NCBI GenBank assembly: GCA_007132635.1 | Contig: SLOG01000151.1 | Coordinates: 1 to 7,040, forward strand | Origin: Limnochordia bacterium | Lineage (GTDB): Bacteria > Bacillota > Limnochordia > Darwinibacteriales > SLO01 | Direction: 5' to 3' | Length of the DNA stretch: 7,040 bases | Part shown: piece after piece, positions 1 to 6,404 of the stretch | How positions within the stretch are numbered: the first letter of the stretch is position 1 | How the letters are laid out: every line of letters starts with the position of its first letter | The notes under the pieces: generated by a model | Seen by the model: only the letters and a program-made list of their open reading frames with translations | What the model was told of the DNA's origin: nothing | Databases searched by the model: none | Position numbers and translations under genes: made by a program

Positions 1-202
1 CGTATCCCATCTCGTCATAAAACCGGATGATGCTCTTCCATACTTGCTTGTTACCGGCTTCTGTCGACCGATCCAGTTTGGAAAAATCGTACCCCATGAT
101 CGCCTCAATAATTGGTAGATCGATACCATGCTCGTAAAGCGGTACAGAAGAACACCGTTTTCCCCGTATGGCTGCTTCTAGAATGCCAAATTCCTGTGAC
201 AT
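1..202 (-). CDS. Uroporphyrinogen decarboxylase-like (URO-D superfamily) protein, N-terminal 67 residues, cut by window edge
   Basis: An open frame starts at the ATG at 202-200 on the minus strand and runs off the left edge, giving 67 codons plus one base. It begins MSQEFGILEAAIRGKRCSSV. The following VPLYEHGIDLPIIEAIMG (about residues 20-37) resembles the N-terminus of URO-D-superfamily proteins, where an R/S-VP-hydrophobic segment is followed by an acidic strand and a helix around 'PxIIExIxG'. A GGAGGAGA ribosome binding site (plus-strand 209-216) sits 6 nt before the start and supports it. The gene lies 49 nt behind the DUF4037 gene on the same strand, so the two are probably co-transcribed. 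URO-D-like members in Bacillota are often corrinoid-dependent methyltransferase relatives rather than true HemE, and the visible part cannot tell these apart. The catalytic region is outside the window. The family call is moderate and the substrate is unknown. Confidence 0.62.
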   Translation of the reverse strand, partial: MSQEFGILEAAIRGKRCSSVPLYEHGIDLPIIEAIMGYDFSKLDRSTEAGNKQVWKSIIRFYDEMGY

Positions 203-224
203 GGGCTATCTCCTCCTGTGTTCC

Positions 225-238
225 TGTGGTCTGTGGTC
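225..238. repeat. Short tandem repeat between the DUF4037 and URO-D-like genes
   Basis: The 7-mer TGTGGTC occurs twice head to tail (225-231 and 232-238), followed by further TCTGGC-like variants up to the DUF4037 stop codon. It fills much of the 49-nt spacer upstream of the URO-D-like ribosome binding site. It may be simple slippage, and no function is inferred. Confidence 0.45.
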
Positions 239-251
239 TGGCTGCGTCTGG

Positions 252-1313
252 CTAGTATTCATCGTCGTGCGCTTCGTAGAAAACTCGCGACCTCTGCAGC
301 AGCGCATCATTCTCCAGATAGTCTACTGTTGAGGACAGTTGGTTGACCGAGCCGATGAGCGGCAGTCGACGAATATCCGGGTCAGAGATGACGTCCTGGA
401 TAGTTCGAGCAAAGCGGCCGCCGTCGATTACGACAAATGGCCGCGAGTAGAACGGTCGCGTTGCTGTGTCTAGCGGAGGGGTAACGCCGAGCGCATTGTG
501 CATGGCAGCCAAGAGTTCGTACGCCTCGCAGAGGGATGATTCGCGTTCATCTTGGTCCGCTGTGCTGATCGCTCGGCTTAAGGCTTGCTTGACAGGCGAT
601 ATACCAGGCAGGTTGGCGAATCCCGTGCCAAACCACTTGCTGTATGGGGCGTACGTGCGGGTAAGCAGGAAACACATATGCATGGCAGTGTGTACGAGTC
701 GAGCGGCGATAATCCGAGCGCCCAAGTCATCGCCCACTTGATGGCAGCGGCCGACAAAGGGTTCTTCCTGGCCGATCTTCATCCACTGCGACGCCATTAG
801 GTACAGCCAGACGTCCTCTGGATAGTACCTGATCAGTGCTCGGTACGCGTCGAGGGCTAGGTCATCGTGGCATAACTCCCCCGAACGGATCGTCGCGAGC
901 TTCTGTTCTGAGAGCGTCAGCCACTGCTGCGGAGCGACGTTCGGACTCGGTACACAACCCAGGTAATTCTGGAAGAATCGTTCGGGTGTGGTGAGAGTGA
1001 CGTGGTGCCAGCTAGGCTCGCCGAAGTGCGTGGCGTAGCCGCGAAATGAGGGCGGGATTCTGGTGTCGAAGAGTGCCCGAAGTTCAGGAATAAGAGGTTC
1101 ATCCTTTTCTGCCACAAACAGCTGTAACCGCGGCCCCCAGTCATGGTCGGTGGAAGTCGGTGTATCAAACCCGAGGACCTCTGAACCGTGATCCAGCCGG
1201 CCGGCAGCATAGTGTAGCTGGGGATAGTGCGCAGCCAACAGCGGCCTCACGATTTCGGCGAAGAACTCTCGGTTTAGCGTCAGTCCCGGTATGAATGAGG
1301 GATTCCCTGTCAT
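252..1313 (-). CDS. DUF4037 domain protein with nucleotidyltransferase-like N-terminal domain
   Basis: A 353-residue protein recognised as the DUF4037 family. The N-terminal half (about 8-125) starts with the family-typical FIPGLTLNREFF. It carries a nucleotidyltransferase-like core in which G43-S44 is followed by D56-H57-D58-W59 ('TSTDHDWGPRLQLF'), like the GS...DxD metal and nucleotide site of the pol-beta fold. The DUF4037 segment (about 130-230) includes 'YLMASQWMKIGQEEPFVGRC' and 'YAPYSKWFGTGF', which look like a helical domain. There is no signal peptide or membrane segment, so it should be cytoplasmic. The ATG at 1313-1311 is preceded by AAAAGGAGC at good spacing. A second ATG at 1320-1318 is out of frame and ignored. 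It is probably the first gene of a minus-strand unit with the URO-D-like gene and is transcribed away from the ilv cluster. The family is clear, but the substrate and role are not known. Confidence 0.8.
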   Translation of the reverse strand: MTGNPSFIPGLTLNREFFAEIVRPLLAAHYPQLHYAAGRLDHGSEVLGFDTPTSTDHDWGPRLQLFVAEKDEPLIPELRALFDTRIPPSFRGYATHFGEPSWHHVTLTTPERFFQNYLGCVPSPNVAPQQWLTLSEQKLATIRSGELCHDDLALDAYRALIRYYPEDVWLYLMASQWMKIGQEEPFVGRCHQVGDDLGARIIAARLVHTAMHMCFLLTRTYAPYSKWFGTGFANLPGISPVKQALSRAISTADQDERESSLCEAYELLAAMHNALGVTPPLDTATRPFYSRPFVVIDGGRFARTIQDVISDPDIRRLPLIGSVNQLSSTVDYLENDALLQRSRVFYEAHDDEY

Positions 1314-1375
1314 TGGTCATCGCTCCTTTTTAGATGGGGCAAAAAATGGGAAGTATTTCGTCGGCGGGCATCAGC

Positions 1376-1426
1376 GGAGAAGGTGGCCCCCAAGGTCATC
1401 TTCTTTGTTGCGTATCCGCCTTCTCC
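1376..1426. repeat. Inverted repeat (11-bp arms) in the divergent intergenic region
   Basis: GGAGAAGGTGG (1376-1386) and CCGCCTTCTCC (1416-1426) can pair over 11 positions with one G-T wobble, around a 29-nt loop. It lies between the DUF4037 start and the ilv promoter. Neither side carries a T-tract, so it does not look like an intrinsic terminator. It could be an operator with widely spaced half-sites, or a hairpin in the 5' leader of the DUF4037 mRNA. The role is unknown. Confidence 0.5.
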
Positions 1427-1443
1427 TGGGACGCAGAAAAAGA

Positions 1444-1472
1444 TTGCACTGATTCTTCTTATCATCTATAAT
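1444..1472 (+). promoter_or_regulatory. Vegetative (SigA-type) promoter of the T-box/ilvB-leuCD unit
   Basis: The -35 box TTGCAC (1444-1449) and the perfect -10 box TATAAT (1467-1472) are separated by exactly 17 bp. Transcription should start near 1479-1480, about 20 nt before the base of T-box Stem I at 1499. This fits the usual T-box arrangement of a strong constitutive promoter with control exerted later by attenuation. Confidence 0.85.
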
Positions 1473-1714
1473 AAGGTGTACAGTACGTTAGATATAAAAA
1501 TCGTTGATGAGGACTAGTAACTAGGCCCCCGGGTATCTGCAGAGAGGCGCGGCTGGTGAAAAGCGCTGGTAACCGACCTAATGAAGTCACCTCGGAGTGC
1601 CGATTCGAAGGCAGGATGCATGTAGAATTGGCCGAGTGTTCACCGCACTCGTTATCAAAACTAGGACGGCAAGACACGCGTCCATGAGATGTGCTGCCCA
1701 CATGGCGGCATGAA

Positions 1715-1753
1715 GAAGGGTGGTACCGCGATCACGCATCTCCTCGCCCCTTC
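1715..1753 (+). promoter_or_regulatory. T-box antiterminator
   Basis: GAAGGG (1715-1720) pairs with CCCTTC (1748-1753), and GCG (1728-1730) pairs with CGC (1745-1747). This leaves the UGGU bulge (1721-1724) free for the acceptor end of uncharged tRNA. The 3' strand lies inside the 5' arm of the terminator, so the two structures exclude each other. Confidence 0.88.
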
Positions 1754-1790
1754 GGTCAGTACTGTGGCCGTATGGGATGGGGAGGTTTTT
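1740..1790 (+). terminator. Regulated intrinsic terminator of the T-box leader
   Basis: A long hairpin forms from the CTCCTCG...CCC...CGG side (from 1740) and the CCG...GGG...GGGGAG side (to 1784), with small mismatches. It is followed by a T-rich tail (GTTTTT, 1785-1790, then CTATTT). It ends transcription when tRNA is charged and is prevented by the antiterminator, leaving about 40 nt before the ilvB start. Confidence 0.9.
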
Positions 1791-1829
1791 CTATTTCTGC
1801 CGTAACAGGCTCAAGGAGGCAGCACGACC

Positions 1830-3533
1830 ATGAAACCAGCGAAACAGATGACAGGTGCAAGCATGGTATTACAAGCCTTGGCTAGAGAGAATGTAGACGT
1901 CATATTCGGTTATCCCGGCGGAGCCATTCTGCCTACGTACGACGAAATATACAAACAAGAAATCCGCCACATTCTGGCGCGTCATGAGCAAGGAGCCATT
2001 CACGCCGCTGAGGGCTACGCTCGGGTATCCGGAAAACCGGGGGTGTGCATCGTCACCTCGGGTCCGGGAGCTACGAATGTCGTCACCGGACTGGCTGACG
2101 CCATGATTGACTCGCTGCCCTTGGTCGTCATAACGGGTCAGGTGGCTACTGCCTTGGTGGGCACAGATGCCTTTCAGGAAGCCGACATTCTAGGCATAAC
2201 CATGCCTATTACGAAGCATAACTACCAGGTTAAGCGCGTTGAGGACCTGCCCCGGATTATCAAATCCGCATTCCACATCGCTACCACGGGACGGCCCGGC
2301 CCTGTTTTGGTTGACCTACCTAAAGATGTTTCTATGGCCTCGGGCGAGTTTTCCTATGATACAACCGTGCGTTTGTCAGGATACAGCCCACGAGTGCTGC
2401 CCCAAAGGGAGGAGATCAAAAAGCTTGCCGACGCTTTGCGGCAGTCCAGGCGGCCGGTGATTCTGGCGGGCGCTGGAGTGCTCCATGCCCGGGCAGACGA
2501 AGAGCTGCAGCGGTTTGCCGAGGATAACCAGATCATCGTCGTCAATACGCTGCTAGGATTGGGTAGCATGCCGGGTGAACATTCGCTCCATGTCGGAATG
2601 GGGGGTATGCACGGCACGTATGCCGCTAACATGGCACTGCATGAGTGCGACCTGCTTATTAATATAGGGGCTCGGTTTGATGACCGGCTCACAGGCAGCC
2701 TGGATCACTTTGCTCCTAACGCGGTTGTGGCCCATATTGATATTGATTCAGCCGAACTAGGTAAGAACGTGCCGACACACATTCCGATTCTAGCTGACGC
2801 GAAGGAAGCCCTGCAGATCCTGTTGAAGGACGTGACCGAACCGGGCGATTACCGCGAGTGGGTCGAGCACTGCCAGCAAAACAAGGAGGAGTATCCTCTG
2901 TGGTATGACGTGGATGAGGCGGTCATTAAACCCCAAGCGGTCATGGAGGCCCTCTACCGAGTGACCAAGGGCGAGGCCATCGTCACGACCGACGTGGGAC
3001 AGCACCAGATGTGGGCGGCCCAATACTACAAATTTGCTGAACCACACAAGTGGGTGACCTCGGGTGGCTTGGGCACGATGGGCTTTGGTTTTCCGGCAGC
3101 GATTGGCGCGCAGTTGGCTGCCCCAGACAAAACGGTAGTAGCGATTTCGGGGGACGGCGGGTTTCAGATGACCCTGCAGGAGCTCGCTCTGCTGAAGGAG
3201 TATGATCTGCCGATCAAGGTCATGGTCGTGAATAACGGCTGCCTAGGGATGGTGCGTCAGTGGCAGGAGCTCTTCTACGAGGAGCGGTTCTCCCACTCCT
3301 TGATTCCGGTGCAGCCAGACTTTGTTAAGCTGGCCGAAGCCTATGGGATCAAGGGCATTCGAATCGACGAACCGGCTGAGCTCGAAGGAGCCCTCCAGGA
3401 AGCTATGGCCGAACCTGGACCCGTAGTACTAGACGTCCGGGTGGCGGCAGGCGAGAACGTCTACCCCATGGTCGCCTCCGGTAAGGGTCAACACGAGATG
3501 GAGGGAGTTAGGCAGTATGCGAGACAAACCTAG
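1830..3533 (+). CDS. ilvB: Acetolactate (acetohydroxyacid) synthase, large catalytic subunit
   Basis: This ThDP enzyme condenses pyruvate with pyruvate or 2-oxobutyrate, the first common step to valine, leucine and isoleucine. At 567 residues it has normal family length. The N-terminal Pyr domain (about 7-170) has the activating glutamate E53 in RHEQGA. The central domain (about 195-330) carries ARFDDR (281-286), the FAD-site marker that separates anabolic enzymes from catabolic AlsS. The PP domain (about 370-545) has the ThDP/Mg motif GDGG (441-444) through NN (468-469), then GMVRQW with W478, linked in the family to 2-oxobutyrate use. The end, NVYPMV, is typical. Residue 471 is Cys, where many homologues have an aromatic residue. 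The ATG at 1830 has AAGGAGG at 1813-1819. The gene is controlled by the upstream T-box and overlaps leuC by 17 nt. No ilvN regulatory subunit follows, unlike many ilvB loci. Confidence 0.97.
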   Translation: MKPAKQMTGASMVLQALARENVDVIFGYPGGAILPTYDEIYKQEIRHILARHEQGAIHAAEGYARVSGKPGVCIVTSGPGATNVVTGLADAMIDSLPLVVITGQVATALVGTDAFQEADILGITMPITKHNYQVKRVEDLPRIIKSAFHIATTGRPGPVLVDLPKDVSMASGEFSYDTTVRLSGYSPRVLPQREEIKKLADALRQSRRPVILAGAGVLHARADEELQRFAEDNQIIVVNTLLGLGSMPGEHSLHVGMGGMHGTYAANMALHECDLLINIGARFDDRLTGSLDHFAPNAVVAHIDIDSAELGKNVPTHIPILADAKEALQILLKDVTEPGDYREWVEHCQQNKEEYPLWYDVDEAVIKPQAVMEALYRVTKGEAIVTTDVGQHQMWAAQYYKFAEPHKWVTSGGLGTMGFGFPAAIGAQLAAPDKTVVAISGDGGFQMTLQELALLKEYDLPIKVMVVNNGCLGMVRQWQELFYEERFSHSLIPVQPDFVKLAEAYGIKGIRIDEPAELEGALQEAMAEPGPVVLDVRVAAGENVYPMVASGKGQHEMEGVRQYARQT

Positions 3534-4938
3534 AACGATCATTGAGAAAATCTGGGACGCCCACACTATTGCTGTGGAAGAAGGCAAACCCGACCTGCTG
3601 TACATCGATCTCCACATGGTTCATGAGGTGACCTCGCCGCAAGCCTTTGAAGGCCTGCGTGGGGCTGGACGGACCGTGCGTCGTCCGGAACTAACCTTTG
3701 CCACCATGGATCACAATGTCCCCACCGTAGAACGCACGCATATTCGGGATCCCATTTCGCGGCTCCAAGTGGACACCTTAACCCGAAACTGTCAGGAGTT
3801 CGGTATCGAGCTAGCGGACCTAAACAGCCCGGACAACGGTATTGTGCATATTATCGGACCGGAGTTAGGGCTAACCCAACCGGGCAAGACCATCGTCTGC
3901 GGGGACTCCCACACTTCGACGCACGGAGCCTTCGGCGCTCTAGCCTTTGGCATTGGCACCAGCGAAGTCGAGCATGTGTTGGCCACCCAAGCTTTGTGGC
4001 AGGCCAAACCCAAGACTCTGCAGGTGAAGGTGTCGGGGGAGCTGGGGCCGGGCATTACTGCCAAAGACGTGATCCTAGGCATTATCGCCACCTACGGCGT
4101 GAATTTCGGTGCGGGGCATATCATCGAGTTTACCGGTGAAGCTATTCGTGGGATGACTATGGAAGAGCGCATGACCATCTGCAATATGTCCATTGAGGCA
4201 GGAGCGAAGGCGGGTTTGATAAGCCCGGATGAAACCACCTTTGCCTATCTCGAAGGCCGACCCCGAGTGCCTAAGGGCGCCGCCTTTGCTGAGGCCGTAG
4301 AATCGTGGCGGCAGCTAGCCACCGATGAGGGCGCGGCCTTCGACCGGACGGTTGAACTCGACGCAGCGGTTCTACAGCCGAGAGTGACCTGGGGAACCAA
4401 CCCCTCGCAAGGGATCGGTATCCACGAGACGATTCCCGACCCAACCCAAGCCCAAACGCCTGCCGACAAGAAGTCTATTGAACAGGCGCTTGCCTACATG
4501 GGTCTTCCTGCTGGAGGGAAGCTGACGGATGTCAAAGTGGACCATGTGTTCATTGGTTCCTGTACCAACGCTCGGATCAGTGACCTGCGGGCTGCGGCGG
4601 CTGTCGTCAAGGGACGGAGAGTCGCCGCGGGAGTGCGAGCCCTGGTGGTTCCGGGATCTCAGCGGGTCAAGGCGCAAGCGGAAGCCGAGAAGCTCGACGA
4701 GATCTTTGAGGCTGCTGGCTTTGAGTGGCGCGAGTCTGGCTGCAGCATGTGTCTGAGCATGAATCCGGACTTTGTCCCCGCCGGTGAGCGCTGTGCGTCG
4801 ACATCCAATCGTAACTTTGAAGGCAGGCAGGGTAAGGGCGCTCGTACCCATCTGGTAAGCCCCGCCATGGCAGCGGCCGCCGCCATCGCTGGTACGTTTG
4901 TGGATGTACGCGAGTTTTTGGCGAAGGAGGCGAACTAA
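3517..4938 (+). CDS. leuC: 3-isopropylmalate dehydratase, large subunit
   Basis: With LeuD this forms isopropylmalate isomerase, an aconitase-family [4Fe-4S] enzyme converting 2- to 3-isopropylmalate in leucine synthesis (cytoplasm). The protein has 473 residues and follows the E. coli/Bacillus long-type LeuC almost end to end. Landmarks are 'LLYIDLHMVHEVTSPQAF' (27-44), TMDHNV (63-68), CGDSHTSTHGAFG (128-140), FIGSCTNARI (345-354), the cluster-proximal GCSMCLSMN (408-416), and 'GERCASTSNRNFEGRQG' (423-439). The expected cluster ligands are C349, C409 and C412. The ATG at 3517 lies inside the last codons of ilvB with GGAGGGAG (3500-3507) ahead, implying translational coupling. Many clostridial genomes carry a shorter (about 420-residue) LeuC, so the long form is a small oddity if the host is clostridial. 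All key residues are intact. Confidence 0.97.
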   Translation: MRDKPRTIIEKIWDAHTIAVEEGKPDLLYIDLHMVHEVTSPQAFEGLRGAGRTVRRPELTFATMDHNVPTVERTHIRDPISRLQVDTLTRNCQEFGIELADLNSPDNGIVHIIGPELGLTQPGKTIVCGDSHTSTHGAFGALAFGIGTSEVEHVLATQALWQAKPKTLQVKVSGELGPGITAKDVILGIIATYGVNFGAGHIIEFTGEAIRGMTMEERMTICNMSIEAGAKAGLISPDETTFAYLEGRPRVPKGAAFAEAVESWRQLATDEGAAFDRTVELDAAVLQPRVTWGTNPSQGIGIHETIPDPTQAQTPADKKSIEQALAYMGLPAGGKLTDVKVDHVFIGSCTNARISDLRAAAAVVKGRRVAAGVRALVVPGSQRVKAQAEAEKLDEIFEAAGFEWRESGCSMCLSMNPDFVPAGERCASTSNRNFEGRQGKGARTHLVSPAMAAAAAIAGTFVDVREFLAKEAN

Positions 4939-5529
4939 ATGGAACCGATTAGGACTCATCGCGGCCGAGCCGCGGTGCTCAATCGCATAAACGTTGATAC
5001 AGACCAGATCATCCCCAAGCAGTTTTTGAAACGCATTGAGCGGACAGGATTTGGCGAGTTCTTGTTTTATGACTGGCGCTACCGCAGTGATGGGAGTCTT
5101 AACCCCGACTTCGAGCTGAACAAACCCGAAGCCGAAGGGGCCAGCGTGCTGCTGGCTGATCATAATTTTGGGTGCGGTTCGTCACGAGAGCACGCACCAT
5201 GGGCACTTTTGGACTACGGTTTCCAGGTGATCATCGCTCCTAGTTTTGCCGACATTTTCTACAATAACTGTGTGAAAAACGGGATCCTACCGATTCGCCT
5301 CCCGGAGATTCAGGTCTATGCTCTAATGGAACAGGTCATGGCCGGACACACCGAGGTTGAGGCCGATCTGGCGGCCCAGACTGTGGGGCTGGTCGGTGGT
5401 GAGCGGTTTTCCTTTGCGATGGATGCTCACTGGCGGAACATGCTTCTTAATGGCTGGGATGAGATTGCCTTAACCATGCAGCTAGAAGAACAGATTGCCG
5501 CCTACGAGCGCCGCCAGGTCATTGGTTAG
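4939..5529 (+). CDS. leuD: 3-isopropylmalate dehydratase, small subunit
   Basis: This is the small (swivel-domain) partner of LeuC in isopropylmalate isomerase. The protein has 196 residues, matching the long bacterial type (about 200) rather than the short type of about 160-170 paired with HacA-like large subunits. LeuC and LeuD are therefore a matched pair. Visible landmarks are 'VLNRINVDTDQIIPKQFLK' (13-31), the substrate-loop segment 'FGEFLFYDWRY' (38-48), the signature NFGCGSSREHAPWAL (76-90), and 'IIAPSFADIFYNNCVKNGILP' split around 98-118. The ATG directly follows the leuC stop codon with no gap, and its ribosome binding site AAGGAGG (4924-4930) lies inside leuC, so translation is coupled. 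No terminator is seen after the stop. Transcription could run into the Crp/Fnr gene 78 nt later. leuB does not follow, unlike most leuCD loci. Confidence 0.97.
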   Translation: MEPIRTHRGRAAVLNRINVDTDQIIPKQFLKRIERTGFGEFLFYDWRYRSDGSLNPDFELNKPEAEGASVLLADHNFGCGSSREHAPWALLDYGFQVIIAPSFADIFYNNCVKNGILPIRLPEIQVYALMEQVMAGHTEVEADLAAQTVGLVGGERFSFAMDAHWRNMLLNGWDEIALTMQLEEQIAAYERRQVIG

Positions 5530-5607
5530 AGGACAGAAGGCCCAGAAAGAGAAGATTGGAGTTGAAACCAGCCAGTTGGTAGCCGTTGAAGAAGAGAGGA
5601 GATATGC

Positions 5608-6285
5608 ATGCCTTCGCTGTCTTTTGACGCCATTAGCAAGCGCCTTCCTTTGTTCTCTGATCTCGACGAGCGGGAGCAGGAATCCTTTCTTCGTAGAGCG
5701 CGAGTAGAGAAACACGCAAAGGGACAGCTCATCACCGCCGAGGGAATGATGTGCCGCCATATTGCCTTTGTTATGGGAGGGGTCCTGCGGGTTTTCAAAC
5801 TGTCTATGGAGGGGCGCGAGGTAACGCTGTATCGCGTAGCGGCCGGAGAGACCTGTTTGCTCTCGCTTTCCTGCCTGCTTCGCGGCACACCCCTGCCAGC
5901 GACGGTGGATGTGGAAGAGCAGTGCGAGGTGCTTTTAGTTTCGTCGGAACTGGTTCTGGCCTTGCTGGATTCTCATCCGAGCCTGCAGCAGTACTTATTT
6001 CAACAGGCGTTAGAACGCTTGTCGCAGATTATGCGGGCCATTGATACGGCGGCATTAGCTGGCCGCAGTAGGGCCTTGGCTGAAGTGCTAGTCGAGCGGT
6101 CTTTGGGTGGCAGCACGGTGGAAATAACGACGACCCACCAGCAGTTGGCTGTCGAACTGGGCACCGCCCGCGAAGTCGTGTCCCGTTACCTAAGGCAGTG
6201 GGAAAAGGCCAGTGTGGTATCTCTTAAGCGCGGGCGGATTCGCGTCCTTGATCTTGAGATGCTGAAGGAGATAGCGTCTGGGTAG
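5608..6285 (+). CDS. Crp/Fnr-family transcriptional regulator
   Basis: A 225-residue two-domain regulator. The N-terminal cyclic-nucleotide-binding-like beta-roll (about 12-120) is followed by a dimerisation helix (about 123-160) and a winged HTH (about 165-225). The recognition helix region 'ELGTAREVVSRYLRQWE' (183-199) has R188-E189-x-x-S192-R193. R, E and R match the CRP DNA-contact positions (RETVGR), while E, S and R match FNR (ETISR). The FNR N-terminal cysteine cluster is absent. Instead, four cysteines lie in the sensor domain (C49, C83, C89, C106), two of them in 'GETCLLSLSCLL'. A thiol, haem or metal/redox signal is therefore possible but unproven. The ATG at 5608 has GAGAGGAG (5594-5601) 6 nt ahead, and the ATG at 5604 is out of frame. 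The gene lies 78 nt behind leuD with no clear promoter or terminator. Its likely local target is the palindrome before the DUF302 gene. The family call is firm, but the ligand is unknown. Confidence 0.92.
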   Translation: MPSLSFDAISKRLPLFSDLDEREQESFLRRARVEKHAKGQLITAEGMMCRHIAFVMGGVLRVFKLSMEGREVTLYRVAAGETCLLSLSCLLRGTPLPATVDVEEQCEVLLVSSELVLALLDSHPSLQQYLFQQALERLSQIMRAIDTAALAGRSRALAEVLVERSLGGSTVEITTTHQQLAVELGTAREVVSRYLRQWEKASVVSLKRGRIRVLDLEMLKEIASG

Positions 6286-6325
6286 TACGCGCTTTTCTGG
6301 ACGGGACGCTTTCTGCGAGCCATGG

Positions 6326-6339
6326 GGTATTGATATACC
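6326..6339. repeat. Perfect 5-bp-arm palindrome, candidate second operator
   Basis: GGTAT-TGAT-ATACC is a perfect inverted repeat with a 4-bp centre, 37.5 bp upstream of the centre of the 6363-6377 palindrome. It lies about 78 bp before the expected start site. It could be a further regulator site or chance, and it is too short to be a terminator and lacks a T-tract. Confidence 0.35.
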
Positions 6340-6362
6340 GGGGAGACTTTTGCGATGCGTAT

Positions 6363-6377
6363 TGTGACTTTGTCACA
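6363..6377. promoter_or_regulatory. Candidate Crp/Fnr-type operator before the DUF302 gene
   Basis: TGTGAC-TTT-GTCACA is a perfect 12-of-12 inverted repeat. The half-site TGTGA/TCACA equals the CRP-type half-site and fits a regulator with R-E-x-x-x-R in its recognition helix, encoded immediately upstream. The centre (6370) lies about 41 bp before the start expected from the TATAAT at 6399-6404, the classical class II activator position. One departure: the half-sites are 5 bp apart, whereas CRP, FNR and HcpR sites have 6 at the equivalent position. Confidence 0.65.
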
Positions 6378-6398
6378 GAAACAGTGGTGATGGTGGAT

Positions 6399-6404
6399 TA
6401 TAAT
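6399..6404 (+). promoter_or_regulatory. -10 box of the DUF302 gene promoter, without a good -35
   Basis: A perfect TATAAT lies at 6399-6404. At 16-18 bp spacing the upstream hexamers (around 6375-6382) are AC/AG/CA-rich and match TTGACA poorly. The nearest TTGTCA (6370-6375) is 23 bp away, too far. No TGn extension is present. This is what an activator-dependent promoter looks like. The start site would be near 6411. Confidence 0.65.

Larger units (their letters stand above)
1499..1790 (+). ncRNA. T-box riboswitch leader, specifier GUC (valine)
   Basis: This leader controls ilvB by sensing the ratio of charged to uncharged tRNA. Stem I closes with AATCG (1499-1503) pairing CGATT (1601-1605). 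The K-turn-side helix GAGG (1509-1512) pairs CCTC (1590-1593). The loop-E strands AGTA (1516-1519) and GAA (1583-1585) flank a helix ending TAGG/CCTA (1522-1525/1577-1580). The distal arm GCGC/GCGC (1547-1550/1563-1566) carries a GGTGAAAA loop followed by TGGTAACC. The specifier lies directly after GAA and before a purine plus the CCTC helix strand: GTC at 1586-1588. Further hairpins are 1633-1651 (CGAGTG/CACTCG), 1664-1683 (GGACG/CGTCC) and a Stem III candidate at 1692-1710 (TGCTGCC/GGCGGCA). The canonical T-box AGGGTGGTACCGCG is at 1717-1730. Its UGGU (1721-1724) pairs with the ACCA end of tRNA-Val, whose discriminator base is normally A. Presence of the T-box is near certain, and the codon assignment is strong. 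Confidence 0.95.

Noticed and set aside
1458..1475. Dyad CTTAT-N8-ATAAG overlapping the -10 box of the ilv promoter, considered as a repressor operator.
   Set aside because: Five-base AT-rich arms around a TATAAT sequence are expected by chance, and T-box control already explains regulation.
1591..1593. CTC (Leu) as the T-box specifier, as in the B. subtilis ilv-leu leader.
   Set aside because: These bases belong to CCTC, which pairs with GAGG at 1509-1512 in lower Stem I. The free triplet before the conserved purine is GTC at 1586-1588.
1462..1885. Short open frames on both strands across the T-box leader (79 codons on the minus strand, 64 on the plus strand from a GTG at 1691).
   Set aside because: The region is explained base by base as a structured RNA and terminator. 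The frames lack ribosome binding sites, and the plus one runs into ilvB out of frame.
4372..5163. A 263-codon open frame on the minus strand opposite leuC/leuD.
   Set aside because: It lies fully antisense to two intact, well-recognised genes, has no recognisable domain, and its codons reflect the leuC/leuD composition. It is a shadow frame.
5530..5607. A separate promoter or terminator between leuD and the Crp/Fnr gene.
   Set aside because: A TTGAAA is present but no -10-like hexamer follows at 16-18 bp, and no GC-rich hairpin with a T-tract is seen. Co-transcription with leuD remains the simpler reading.
6286..6325. Intrinsic terminator after the Crp/Fnr gene (two CGCTTT-CTG-like segments).
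   Set aside because: The segments are imperfect direct repeats, not inverted ones, so they do not form a stem.
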